From the NCBI RefSeq assembly GCF_037893185.1, contig NZ_CP140772.1:3906001-3970000 (forward strand): a stretch of DNA of 64,000 nucleotides, given 5' to 3'. The first letter of the stretch is position 1; each line of letters begins with the position of its first letter. The notes below the pieces were generated by a model. The model was not told where the DNA came from. It saw only the letters and a program-made list of their open reading frames with translations, and made no database searches. This DNA comes from Chitinophaga sp. 180180018-3 (GTDB lineage Bacteria > Bacteroidota > Bacteroidia > Chitinophagales > Chitinophagaceae). Position numbers and translations under genes: made by a program. Positions 45,265 to 54,106 of this stretch are shown here, in pieces.

Positions 45265-45278
45265 CCAAAAATTTTTGG
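45265..45278. promoter_or_regulatory. 14-bp perfect palindrome upstream of the third susC
   Basis: CCAAAAATTTTTGG is its own reverse complement and lies about 58 bases before the susC start in a 283-base intergenic region that otherwise shows nothing recognisable. It could be an operator; AT-rich palindromes also arise by chance. Confidence 0.3.
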
Positions 45279-45336
45279 CGTATAGAACAGACCCGATTTT
45301 AGCTAGATAATTATTTCAACCAAAAAAAACAACAAA

Positions 45337-48300
45337 ATGAGAAAACCGCTATGGTTATTAGTGATCTGTGCACTAATAACGCTATTGCTTCCGGATGTCA
45401 TGTATGCACAGCAAACAAACACCGTGGATGGTACCGTTGTTGCAGAAGATGGTAGCCCCTTACCCGGCGTTACCGTCAGAATCAGGGGGAGCAACCGGAA
45501 CGCCCTGACAAATGCTGATGGCCACTTTCACATCTCCATAAACCCCGGAGAAGCGCTGGAATTTTCGTTTATAGGTTACGAAAGCCAGCGTATACAGCCC
45601 GATGGCCAGCCCCGCGTAAAAGTGGTCATGCACAGCACTACCAGCGCCCTTGAACAGGTAGTGGTAACAGCCATGGGTATTAAGAAAGAAAGGAAAGCGC
45701 TGGGCTATTCGGTGCAGGATATCAAATCGGCGGAACTGCTGAAAAACAAAGATCCTAACCTGATCAATTCCCTGAACGGCAAAATTGCCGGGTTGAATAT
45801 TACCAACTCCGGTGGCGCCCCTGGCTCGTCTGCTTCTATTATCATCCGCGGCGGTACTTCTCTCGAAAGAGACAACCAACCGTTGTTTGTGATTGATGGT
45901 ATGCCGATGGATAACTCCACCGGCCAGGGCGATAACAGCGCGTTCGATGGTTCCATTGCCCAGTCGACCACCAACAATAACCGTGCGATGGACATCAACC
46001 CGGAAGATATTGAATCCATCTCCGTGCTGAAAGGCCCTGCTGCTGCAGCGCTTTACGGTCTTCGTGCAGCCGCCGGCGCCATTATCATCACCACTAAAAA
46101 AGGATCCGAAGGCCTGGTAACCGGTTCCGTTACCAGCAGGTTCATCACCAACTGGGTGAACAGGCTGCCCAAACAGCAGGGTATCTATAAACAGGGCTCT
46201 TATTATACCGGTACATTTACGGACCAGACTTCCCTCTCCTGGGGCGATAAATTCAAACCCGGTGAAAAAGTATACAACAACCTGGGCGATTTCTATAAGA
46301 CCGCCAACGCCTTCGATAACAGCTTCGCCATTTCCGGTGGCTCCAAAACCGGTAACTTTTATCTCTCCGGTTCCAACCTGAACCAGTCGGGCGTTGTACC
46401 TACTACGGACTATCTTCGCAGCACGGTTCGTTTTAACGGGGAACAGAAAATAGGCATCTTTACATTTGGCGTAAATGCCTCCTACTCCCATAGCGAAACG
46501 CAGAAAACGCTGACGGGTAGCGGCCTTTGGGCAGCCCAGGGCGCCGGATACATGGAAGGCATCGCGGCCTGGCCCCGAAACGATAACATGAAAATGTGGC
46601 TGAACCCTGATGGCACGAAACACCGCCTGCTGCCCGACCTGCCGCTGGACCCTACGGTGAATACCGACAACCCGTACTGGATTCTTTATAAAGAACCACA
46701 AACAGAGAAAACCAATCGCTTTATCGGAACTGCATATGTGAATGTAAAGTTCACCAGCTGGCTGGATGCTACCTACCGGCTTGGGCTGGATAACTATACC
46801 ACCGGATTCAGGAATCTGATCAGTCCTGGTTCCAGTGTACAGCAAGCCTGGCAGAATGGGATGCTTTCAGAAACAGACAGGAGTTATAACTATGTCAACT
46901 CCAACCTGATGCTGAACTTTCATAAAACATTCCATAAAGACTGGGACGTGAACCTGATTCTGGGAACCACTACAGAGGATACCTATCTGAAATCCAACTC
47001 TGCGCGGGCAGAGAATTTTTCGATTCCCAATTTCATCAGTATTAACAACGCAGATAAAGCCAACATCTATTTCAATCAGGCGATCACCCGCAAGCGGCTG
47101 GCGGCCTTCTACGGCGATCTGCGGCTGGCTTACAAAAACATCATTTACCTGAGTGCTACCGGCCGGAATGATATTTCCTCTACCCTGCCGGTACAGAACC
47201 AGTCGTTCTTCTATCCTTCTTTCAGCGGCGCCTTTGTATTCACCGAGCTGCTGCCGAAGAACAATATCCTGAGCTTCGGTAAACTCCGCGCTTCCTGGGC
47301 CCAGGTAGGTAAAGACGCTACTCCCTACCAGACAGCCACTTACCTGTTTGGTCCCGAACCCACCATTGGTGGCGGATTCCGCAATTATTGGTCGAGGGGC
47401 AACGATCAGCTGAAACCGGAAACCACCACCTCTACGGAGCTTGGCACCGAGCTGCGTTTCCTGGGCGGCCGGCTGGGCGTAGACTTCACCTGGTATAAGA
47501 ACAACAGCCGCGATCAGATCCTTACACCGCGCGTAAGTAACGCTACCGGCTATATCCTCAGCTCCGTCAATACCGGCGAAATCGACAATAAAGGAATTGA
47601 AATAAGCATCACGGCTAACCCGGTAAAAACGAAAAACTTCAGCTGGGATGTTACGCTTAATGCCTCCAGGAATAAAGGCGTGGTGAAAGCATTGCCAGCT
47701 TCACTCCCTATTCTCTATATCACCGATGTGCACCTCGTGAATGCCAAAGCAGCCTCGTTTGATAAAGGCGTATTCATGGGCATCAGCGGCTCCAAATGGC
47801 AAACCGATGCTAATGGCAACCTGTTGCTCGACTGGAATAGCGGCTATCCGCTGACCACCGTTTCTACCACGGATTATATTGGCAACCGCGAGCCGGACTT
47901 CATCGGAGGTTTGAACAACAGCCTGACCTATAAAAATTTCAATCTCTCCTTCCTTTGGGATTTCCGGGCAGGCGGCGACGTATATAACGGTACCGACTAT
48001 CTGCTCACGCTCAACGGCCTGAGTACCCGCACAGAAAACCGTGGCAGCAACATTACGTTCACCGGTATGTCTAAAAATCCGACGAGTGGCAAAATGGAGC
48101 AGGTGACCCGCACCGTGGTGGCTTCCGAACAATACTACCGGGATATTTACCTGAAGAATGCACCTTTCTTTGTAGAGAAAGTAAACTGGATGCGCCTCCG
48201 TTCCGTATCCCTTGCCTGGTCCGCTCCGAAGGCATGGTTAACGCATGTGCAATGGCTGAAGGGCGCTACCCTCACGGCTACCGGCACCAACCTGCTGCTG

Positions 48301-48438
48301 TTCACCAATTACTCCGGTATGGATCCTGAAACCAGCACCGCAGGTGCAGGGGTAGTTGGCTCCGGTTCTGTAGGTATTGATTATTGTGGTGTTCCTGCCA
48401 CCTCCGGCTTTGCGATTGGTTTAAACCTGAAATTCTAA
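45337..48438 (+). CDS. SusC/RagA TonB-dependent transporter
   Basis: Outer-membrane transporter of 1033 residues. Signal peptide about 1-25 (ending VMYAQQ), carboxypeptidase-like beta domain about 28-105 (VDGTVVAEDGSPLPGVTVRI), plug about 110-235 (IIIRGGTSLERDNQPLFVIDG, SVLKGPAAAALYGLR), then the barrel ending GFAIGLNLKF. There is no STN domain, and no sigma, AraC or two-component gene lies next to it. Its SusD partner follows after 11 bases. Confidence 0.95.
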   Translation: MRKPLWLLVICALITLLLPDVMYAQQTNTVDGTVVAEDGSPLPGVTVRIRGSNRNALTNADGHFHISINPGEALEFSFIGYESQRIQPDGQPRVKVVMHSTTSALEQVVVTAMGIKKERKALGYSVQDIKSAELLKNKDPNLINSLNGKIAGLNITNSGGAPGSSASIIIRGGTSLERDNQPLFVIDGMPMDNSTGQGDNSAFDGSIAQSTTNNNRAMDINPEDIESISVLKGPAAAALYGLRAAAGAIIITTKKGSEGLVTGSVTSRFITNWVNRLPKQQGIYKQGSYYTGTFTDQTSLSWGDKFKPGEKVYNNLGDFYKTANAFDNSFAISGGSKTGNFYLSGSNLNQSGVVPTTDYLRSTVRFNGEQKIGIFTFGVNASYSHSETQKTLTGSGLWAAQGAGYMEGIAAWPRNDNMKMWLNPDGTKHRLLPDLPLDPTVNTDNPYWILYKEPQTEKTNRFIGTAYVNVKFTSWLDATYRLGLDNYTTGFRNLISPGSSVQQAWQNGMLSETDRSYNYVNSNLMLNFHKTFHKDWDVNLILGTTTEDTYLKSNSARAENFSIPNFISINNADKANIYFNQAITRKRLAAFYGDLRLAYKNIIYLSATGRNDISSTLPVQNQSFFYPSFSGAFVFTELLPKNNILSFGKLRASWAQVGKDATPYQTATYLFGPEPTIGGGFRNYWSRGNDQLKPETTTSTELGTELRFLGGRLGVDFTWYKNNSRDQILTPRVSNATGYILSSVNTGEIDNKGIEISITANPVKTKNFSWDVTLNASRNKGVVKALPASLPILYITDVHLVNAKAASFDKGVFMGISGSKWQTDANGNLLLDWNSGYPLTTVSTTDYIGNREPDFIGGLNNSLTYKNFNLSFLWDFRAGGDVYNGTDYLLTLNGLSTRTENRGSNITFTGMSKNPTSGKMEQVTRTVVASEQYYRDIYLKNAPFFVEKVNWMRLRSVSLAWSAPKAWLTHVQWLKGATLTATGTNLLLFTNYSGMDPETSTAGAGVVGSGSVGIDYCGVPATSGFAIGLNLKF

Positions 48439-48449
48439 ACTACTGGAAG

Positions 48450-50087
48450 ATGAAAAAATTATTGCTACTTATAAGTATACCGTTAGTAATCAGCTCCTGT
48501 AAAAAATGGGTTGATATCAATGATAATCCTAACAGCGCCAACTCTTCCGTGCCTGCAGCAGATCAGCGCCTTCCGCCGCTGCTGGCGCAGTTTACTGACG
48601 CATATGAAAGTACAGGTACCCGTACCGCCTTTCTTTCCCAGCAACTGGCCACCATTTATTCCAGCGGCGGCAGTAACTATAACCTGACCGGCTGGGTATC
48701 CAATGCCAGCAATATCGGCTGGCCCTGGCAGGCATGGTATGTAAACACCGTTATCAACGTAACTCCGCTGATTGCTGCCGCAGAAAAGGCGCAGGCCTGG
48801 CATTACGTGGGCGTAGCCAAGATCATCAAAGCCTGGGGGTTTGGTACCCTGGCGGATGTGTACGGCATGATGCCCTACGATCAGTTCGACCAGGCAGGCA
48901 TCCTCACCCCTAAATTCGACGATGCACAGTACATACAAGGCAAAGTACTGGGCCTGCTCGATGAAGCCATCGCAGACCTTCAGAAAACGCAGGGCTCTGC
49001 AGCACCGCCACTGGCCAAAGGGGATATCCTCAACAACGGCAAAACCGATAACTGGATCCGGCTGGCTTACGGCCTGAAGGCGCGCTTTATGAATCATACC
49101 TCCAACCTGCCGGGTTTCAATGCTCAAACAGTACTGGATGCAACGGCTAAAGGCCCGCAAACAGCGATGCAGTCGAGCGTTATGCAGTATATTGATCAGG
49201 GGCCCAATGTTGCCGCTACCGACCAGGATGCGCTGCAATACGGCAATACGGCGCTTACAGCAAGGATCTCGCAGCTGTATATCAACTACCTGACCAATAA
49301 CTATACAGGCGCCCCAACCGGCGCCAACAACATGGAAGATCCGCGCATTGATTCGCTGATCCCCAGCTCGGCGGATCAGAAGGGAGTGATGCACCGCACC
49401 AAAGGGGTGGATATGACCTCTGGTATCACTAAATCGGGGCCCAGGTCGTATACTTACAATCCCAACACCAATATGTTCTCCAATCCGGACTCCATATATG
49501 TGATCCTGCGTAAAACGCCTTATGCGCCCAACGCGACCGATCGCATTCAATCGACCGGCACCTGGTACACGAAGCGAGGCGCAAAAGGCCTGCTGTTCAC
49601 CGATGCCGAGATGCGATTCATCGAAGCAGAGATCTATCTGAAGCAGCAGAAAAACAGCGATGCACTAACGGCATACAAAGCCGGCATCCGCTCGCATATG
49701 GAGCTGATTGGTATCCCTGACGCCACCATCGCGAAATTCCTGGCCAGCACCTCCGTGGAGCAGAATGCCGCCAACCTGACGCTCAGCAATATCATGATCC
49801 AGAAATACCTCGCACTTTCCTATTCGCCGGAGATGTGGGCGGATCTTCGCAGAATGAATTATTGTGCAGATGCAGCAGGGAATTACAATGAAGCTACGGG
49901 AGTGTATAAGGGATTCAAACGTCCGGTGCATGTGAATGCCATCAATTACCCGAACCAAACAGATTGGCCGCGCAGATTTGCAGTGGCCAGTTATGAAATT
50001 AACTACAACGTGGCAGAAGTGTTGAAAGCAGATCCGAATGCGAACACACCAACATATCTGACGGAAAGAGTGTGGTGGAATAAGTAA
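48450..50087 (+). CDS. SusD-like outer-membrane nutrient-binding lipoprotein
   Basis: Lipoprotein partner of the preceding SusC, 545 residues from the ATG at 48450; a longer frame would overlap susC and lack a signal. Signal MKKLLLLISIPLVISS with lipid-attachment Cys17 (SSCKKW). VDINDNPNSANSS after the anchor marks the SusD-like_2 branch. A strong terminator follows directly, so the pair forms a two-gene unit without enzymes. Confidence 0.92.
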   Translation: MKKLLLLISIPLVISSCKKWVDINDNPNSANSSVPAADQRLPPLLAQFTDAYESTGTRTAFLSQQLATIYSSGGSNYNLTGWVSNASNIGWPWQAWYVNTVINVTPLIAAAEKAQAWHYVGVAKIIKAWGFGTLADVYGMMPYDQFDQAGILTPKFDDAQYIQGKVLGLLDEAIADLQKTQGSAAPPLAKGDILNNGKTDNWIRLAYGLKARFMNHTSNLPGFNAQTVLDATAKGPQTAMQSSVMQYIDQGPNVAATDQDALQYGNTALTARISQLYINYLTNNYTGAPTGANNMEDPRIDSLIPSSADQKGVMHRTKGVDMTSGITKSGPRSYTYNPNTNMFSNPDSIYVILRKTPYAPNATDRIQSTGTWYTKRGAKGLLFTDAEMRFIEAEIYLKQQKNSDALTAYKAGIRSHMELIGIPDATIAKFLASTSVEQNAANLTLSNIMIQKYLALSYSPEMWADLRRMNYCADAAGNYNEATGVYKGFKRPVHVNAINYPNQTDWPRRFAVASYEINYNVAEVLKADPNANTPTYLTERVWWNK

Positions 50088-50092
50088 ATTCA

Positions 50093-50123
50093 AAGAGGGG
50101 ACTCTAATGATGAGTCCCCTCTT
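50093..50123 (+). terminator. Strong Rho-independent terminator after the third SusCD pair
   Basis: AAGAGGGGACTC (50093-50104), loop TAATGAT, GAGTCCCCTCTT (50112-50123): a perfect 12-bp stem. It begins six bases after the SusD stop codon. Confidence 0.85.
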
Positions 50124-50133
50124 ATACTATTCA

Positions 50134-50162
50134 TTGAATGAGTTCAAATTACCCTATATTTA
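50134..50162 (+). promoter_or_regulatory. Possible promoter of the NTF2-like gene
   Basis: TTG at 50134-50136, an 18-base spacer, then TATATTTA at 50155-50162, one base from TAnnTTTG. The start codon lies 21 bases downstream. Confidence 0.3.
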
Positions 50163-50183
50163 GGATACTAAAAGTAAACCACT

Positions 50184-50603
50184 ATGAAACACTATATCTT
50201 TCTGCTGGCCACATTTGCATGGTCTCATGCTGCTTCAGCACAAAACAAAGACAGTGAATTATTGAAGAAATTAAACGAAGAATGGATAGGCTCTTACCCC
50301 ACCAAAGATACATTGAAGATGAACAGCATTTTTGCAGATGATTTTGTACTCGTCAATCCTGCCGGCGTTAAAATGACTAAACGGGATATTTTCAGTAACC
50401 TTGCTCATTCCACCAATCCCGTTCTTACCGCCAAAGTAGATTCAGTTGAAATCAGGCTGTTTCACAATATAGGAATTGTCAATGCAAAAGCGAGCTTCAC
50501 TTTCAAATCAGGAGAAGCAGGCAAAACCTGTTACATGGATGTTTATGAGAAGAGAGCCGGTAAATGGGTAGCTGTGGCAGCTCACGTCACCTCCCTTCAA
50601 TGA
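50184..50603 (+). CDS. Secreted NTF2-like (SnoaL/DUF4440-type) protein
   Basis: Small exported protein of 139 residues with signal MKHYIFLLATFAWSHAASAQ. The body shows the cone-shaped NTF2-like pattern: an N-terminal helix pair (LLKKLNEEWIGSYPTKDTLKMNSIF), ADDFVLVNPAG, then three long strands ending in YEKRAGKWVAVAAHVTSL. Such proteins bind small ligands or act as isomerases, but no catalytic residues can be named. It follows the SusCD terminator and is probably transcribed alone. Confidence 0.85.
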   Translation: MKHYIFLLATFAWSHAASAQNKDSELLKKLNEEWIGSYPTKDTLKMNSIFADDFVLVNPAGVKMTKRDIFSNLAHSTNPVLTAKVDSVEIRLFHNIGIVNAKASFTFKSGEAGKTCYMDVYEKRAGKWVAVAAHVTSLQ

Positions 50604-50615
50604 ACGTAATGTTAT

Positions 50616-50768
50616 TTATACTTTCCCTTCTTTCCATCTTCCTTTTCTAAAATAATAGAAGGCTACCACAGCAATTAAAGCCTCTGCCACCGGTATGGCA
50701 ATAAAGGCGCCTGTAGAACTCATATGCAGGCCGAGTGCCAGGAAATAAGCCAAAGGGCAATTACGACA
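50616..50768 (-). pseudogene. C-terminal remnant of a MATE-family efflux transporter
   Basis: About 50 codons with no start, read on the minus strand, encode LAYFLALGLHMSSTG then AFIAIPVAEALIAVVAFYYF and a basic tail FRKGRWKEGKV before TAA. This is the last helix pair and tail of a MATE multidrug exporter. A stop codon precedes the fragment (complement of 50769-50771), and the remaining 400 or so residues are absent, so the gene is a deletion remnant. Confidence 0.7.
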
Positions 50769-51145
50769 TTAAAATGCTCCTGGGAGCAACTATCATTCAA
50801 CCTTTCTTGATATTATTTTTCCTGCCAGCTGAAGTAACAATAAAAAATTTTTCTCTAAATTACAGGGCATATACTGCTTACAGTATTTTTAAATTGTAGC
50901 TGGAATGCATACGCACTATTTGCTAACCTAATTCTGTTCAATAAGTAAAAACCTTAACCCATTGGTGCCTTCAGGCAATGTCAATATCCAATAGTATTTT
51001 AAAAAGTTAATCTATCTACAAAAATCAATACAGATATCTGTAGCTGTCTGGCATTTGCTAAACTATCTGCTGCAGGAATCATCGATTCTATTATACAAAC
51101 CTAACTAAACTCTTTATTTCTTTAATCTTCTATAAAACTTCAAAA
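50769..51145. other. AT-rich intergenic stretch with no recognisable gene
   Basis: The stretch is visibly richer in A and T than the flanking loci and has stops in all frames. No RNA gene, clear promoter pair or repeat was found. It leads into the two-gene unknown unit, whose promoter should lie here. Confidence 0.6.
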
Positions 51146-51439
51146 ATGAAAAACACGAAACGGCATGTATACTGGTCAATTGGCCTTATAACATCGGCGA
51201 TTGCATTTAGTTGCAAAAAAAATGAAACGCCTCTATTGCAAAAAAGTAATGCCGAAGCCAGTGCTTCAATAGATTCAATCCGGGCATTTATTGCGAATAA
51301 GAATGAAGTCAGACAAGGAGATGTAGGGTATGACTATCGAAATAATTATTTTTCGATATACCAGATAAATACTATTTCCTATAAAGACGCCCTTGCCGAC
51401 TTCTTAAAAAACAAAACCACTACAAATGAAAAGCATTAA
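51146..51439 (+). CDS. Small putative lipoprotein of unknown function
   Basis: I do not recognise this 97-residue protein. It starts with a signal (VYWSIGLITSAIAFS) and a lipid-attachment Cys23 followed by KKNE, as in many surface lipoproteins of this phylum. The mature part is short and charged, with GDVGYDYRNNYFSIYQIN in the middle. Its last 14 bases overlap the start of the next gene, so the two are translationally linked and probably work together. Base composition is more AT-rich than neighbouring loci, which may indicate recent gain. Confidence 0.65.
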   Translation: MKNTKRHVYWSIGLITSAIAFSCKKNETPLLQKSNAEASASIDSIRAFIANKNEVRQGDVGYDYRNNYFSIYQINTISYKDALADFLKNKTTTNEKH

Positions 51440-52472
51440 ATCTACTTTCCTGCTATTGTTTTGTCTTCTTGCCACATTGACATCGAACGCTACTTTTAGC
51501 ATTCTGGGTTTCGATATAGACAAGAAAAATTCAGAAGGAAATTTGAATCATGGGGGACTCGAAAAAACATCGTTCAGAGCAAGTTATACGCTAAGTAAAA
51601 ATCCGGATGGCCAATTCAATTCAATCGTTGTAGATGTTATCTATGTATCAAACGACCAGTCCAAAATCATTAGCCTGGGACCAGCAAAAACATACTACGA
51701 CGCAAGTACGCCAAGCGGCTCATTTTCAGACTATATAGATGCTGTCCTGGGGCCTGAACTATCAACGGGTAGAATATATCTGAGAATCAGATCTGCCACC
51801 ACGCAACCAATGGAAATCAGGAGCAACAACAGCTTTGGTATTTCAACGACTACCAATCCGGATGGGGCGACAGAAGAGCAACTGGCAGCCAGAAAGACCA
51901 TCAGGCCGGAAGGAGACAAACTCATATGGCTTACACCAGCCGGAGGTTATAGTACACCTGATCTGGTCACATTTTACTTAGTAGGCTACAGCACAAAGAA
52001 GGACGGAGTTATAGATCAATACTTATTCTCAGCAATCGATCCTCTACCTGGCGGTATTCAGATAAGAAAAGAATTTTATGCTTTTCTTAGACCAGCACCC
52101 AATACCATTCCGGTTTATCAATTTACAAAAAAATCTAATCGTAGCATTGTAATGTATAGCGCTATCATGCAACAAGACGACAGTATATGGGAGCTTGATG
52201 GCCGGGTATTTTATGCTTATCCCGGGCATGTCCGGTTTGAAACTAATACAATACCGGAACTTAATTACACCATCAATCTTTCTCTGAATAGAAGTACGGA
52301 TGCACCGGAAAGATTATTTTATGCTACAGTAGCTCCCGAAACAACTAACAAACAGTGGAACTACGAATACATAGATGGCAAACAGGTATACTCAAGACCC
52401 TCGGTCTATGCAACAGGATTTAGTGTATTTCCCGCGTATAGGATGACTGCCTACCCTCGTCCTCCCCGTTAA
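51426..52472 (+). CDS. Secreted protein of unknown function, partner of the small lipoprotein
   Basis: I do not recognise a family. The protein has 348 residues with signal peptide about 1-23 (MKSIKSTFLLLFCLLATLTSNA). The mature part is rich in predicted beta strands and Tyr/Ser/Thr (SFRASYTLSKNPDG, VVDVIYVSNDQSKI, IYLRIRSATTQPMEIRSNN) and contains no cysteine after the signal, as in adhesive or shell-type domains. No catalytic motif is visible. It overlaps the preceding lipoprotein gene by 14 bases and is followed by a terminator, so the pair is a self-contained unit. Confidence 0.7.
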   Translation: MKSIKSTFLLLFCLLATLTSNATFSILGFDIDKKNSEGNLNHGGLEKTSFRASYTLSKNPDGQFNSIVVDVIYVSNDQSKIISLGPAKTYYDASTPSGSFSDYIDAVLGPELSTGRIYLRIRSATTQPMEIRSNNSFGISTTTNPDGATEEQLAARKTIRPEGDKLIWLTPAGGYSTPDLVTFYLVGYSTKKDGVIDQYLFSAIDPLPGGIQIRKEFYAFLRPAPNTIPVYQFTKKSNRSIVMYSAIMQQDDSIWELDGRVFYAYPGHVRFETNTIPELNYTINLSLNRSTDAPERLFYATVAPETTNKQWNYEYIDGKQVYSRPSVYATGFSVFPAYRMTAYPRPPR

Positions 52473-52487
52473 TTTGCTTAAAAAATT

Positions 52488-52534
52488 AAGCAGACATTGC
52501 ACCAGGAAATGATGCGATGTCTGCTTCTTTTTTA
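52488..52534. terminator. Bidirectional terminator between the unknown pair and the fructan locus
   Basis: AAGCAGACAT (52488-52497) pairs with ATGTCTGCTT (52517-52526), with further imperfect pairing inside. T-runs follow on both strands: CTTTTTTT on the plus side and AATTTTTT on the minus side. It can end both convergent units. Confidence 0.8.
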
Positions 52535-52608
52535 CTACAAGCATCGTTATGCGGCACTACCAAATAAACTCACATACCAGCTCATGCCTTTCATGCTCCG
52601 GAATCTTC

Positions 52609-54096
52609 CTACAATCCACTCTTCAACACCTGATACAACAGCTTATTCACTTTAGCCCCGCTACTAATCGTTATATCCGTATAATTCTTCTTCGGGAAAA
52701 AGATACTCGTCATCACCGTCAATCCCTGATCAGCAAACAACTCCACCGACGCATCATCTATCACCAATTCCAGATTCATCGCATCACCAGTCGCAAACCC
52801 CGGCGCAATATGCCTGCCAGCGAATCCCTTTTCAAAAGTTGTTTCTCCCGATTTTGTCCTGTCTATAAAATATTCATGTTTAGTATCATCATACCCTATT
52901 ACCGTCTGTTCACCCAAATCATTGGAAAGTGTTACGGTAAATGATGATGCTTTCGCAAATGATAAACTCAATTTCGCCGGACCAGCCAGTTTCCCTGCTT
53001 TGGCGGTAAGCCGGTAGTTATCAGCGCTGACATTTTTCTCCGTAAACACCTTACCCCCTAAGCGGCTAAGCTCCTTCACTGGTTCAGAAGCCACCAGGAA
53101 TCCCTCCTTTGTTGCCACCGGCCTTAATTCTCTGGCGACGGTGGTTGCGCTACGCCAGTTGCCGGTGGGAACAACGTTGGCATATTGCCAGTTGCTCATC
53201 CAGCCTAAAAATATCTTGCGGTTACCGGTATTAGACCAGGTGATACCTGCATATTCATCCGGACCATAGTCCAGCCATCTGACATCTTTATGATCTGCAG
53301 TAAACGTATGCCCGTCGAAAGTTCCGGTAAAATATTGCGTAGCAGAACCGCCGTTGGGCCCGCCGGGATTAACGTTCACGATCAATACCCACACCAGTTG
53401 TCCTTTATAATGCAAAGGAAAAAGATCCGGGCATTCCCAAACACCGCCATGAGATCCGAGGTCTTTTCCAAACTGACTTTCCTCTTTCCAGTGCTTCAGA
53501 TCAGTGGAGGAATAAAATGTAATATGATCTTTGGTAGCAAGTGTCATGATCCATTTGTTGCCGGCATCATACCAGGATACTTTAGGATCGCGGAAATCGC
53601 GGATACCCGGATTTGATAACACGGGGTTACCCTCGTATTTCGTCCAGGTTTTTCCTTCATCCAAACTATACGCAATGCTTTGATTCTGGAACTTATCAGA
53701 GCCTGCCTGCTCCTGAGCATGGTTATGGTTAGTATAAATTGCCACCATGGCATTCTTGCCAAATCCTGCTGTATTATAGGCATCTATTACGGCACTGCCG
53801 GAAAAAATAGTTCCGAGTGAATCAGGATATAATGCGATGGGCAGTTCTTCCCAATGCACCAGATCCTTACTCACCGCATGCCCCCAATGCATAGGGCCCC
53901 ATACGGTACTATTCGGATTGTGCTGAAAGAACAAATGATAGGTTCCATTAAAATACACCATCCCATTGGGATCGTTCATCCATCCCTTTTTGGGCGTAAA
54001 ATGTATCTGCGGACGATGCGCCTCCCCTGTCTTTTCCTGTGCCCAGGCCGTTACCGGCAGTAGCATTGCTATTAAAACGTGTTTCAAATATCCCAT
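52609..54096 (-). CDS. Glycoside hydrolase family 32 enzyme (fructan/levan/sucrose hydrolase)
   Basis: Retaining beta-fructosidase of 495 residues with signal peptide about 1-19. All three GH32 catalytic elements are present: WMNDPNG at 39-45 with nucleophile Asp42, RDP at 169-171 with Asp170, and EC at 221-222 with acid/base Glu221. The C-terminal beta-sandwich ends with the usual SVELFADQG motif and VTMTSIFFP-like strand (VMTSIFFPKK). There is no lipobox, so it is probably periplasmic and finishes imported fructo-oligosaccharides. Its start lies 10 bases after the preceding lipoprotein gene in the fructan locus. Confidence 0.95.
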   Translation of the reverse strand: MGYLKHVLIAMLLPVTAWAQEKTGEAHRPQIHFTPKKGWMNDPNGMVYFNGTYHLFFQHNPNSTVWGPMHWGHAVSKDLVHWEELPIALYPDSLGTIFSGSAVIDAYNTAGFGKNAMVAIYTNHNHAQEQAGSDKFQNQSIAYSLDEGKTWTKYEGNPVLSNPGIRDFRDPKVSWYDAGNKWIMTLATKDHITFYSSTDLKHWKEESQFGKDLGSHGGVWECPDLFPLHYKGQLVWVLIVNVNPGGPNGGSATQYFTGTFDGHTFTADHKDVRWLDYGPDEYAGITWSNTGNRKIFLGWMSNWQYANVVPTGNWRSATTVARELRPVATKEGFLVASEPVKELSRLGGKVFTEKNVSADNYRLTAKAGKLAGPAKLSLSFAKASSFTVTLSNDLGEQTVIGYDDTKHEYFIDRTKSGETTFEKGFAGRHIAPGFATGDAMNLELVIDDASVELFADQGLTVMTSIFFPKKNYTDITISSGAKVNKLLYQVLKSGL

Positions 54097-54106
54097 AATA
54101 TGATGA

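Noticed and set aside
45460-46845. 461-codon open frame antisense to the third susC
   Set aside because: Shadow of a strongly coding region; the protein has no recognisable features and the susC frame explains the sequence. Similar antisense frames at 48483-49550 and 8579-9163 were rejected for the same reason.
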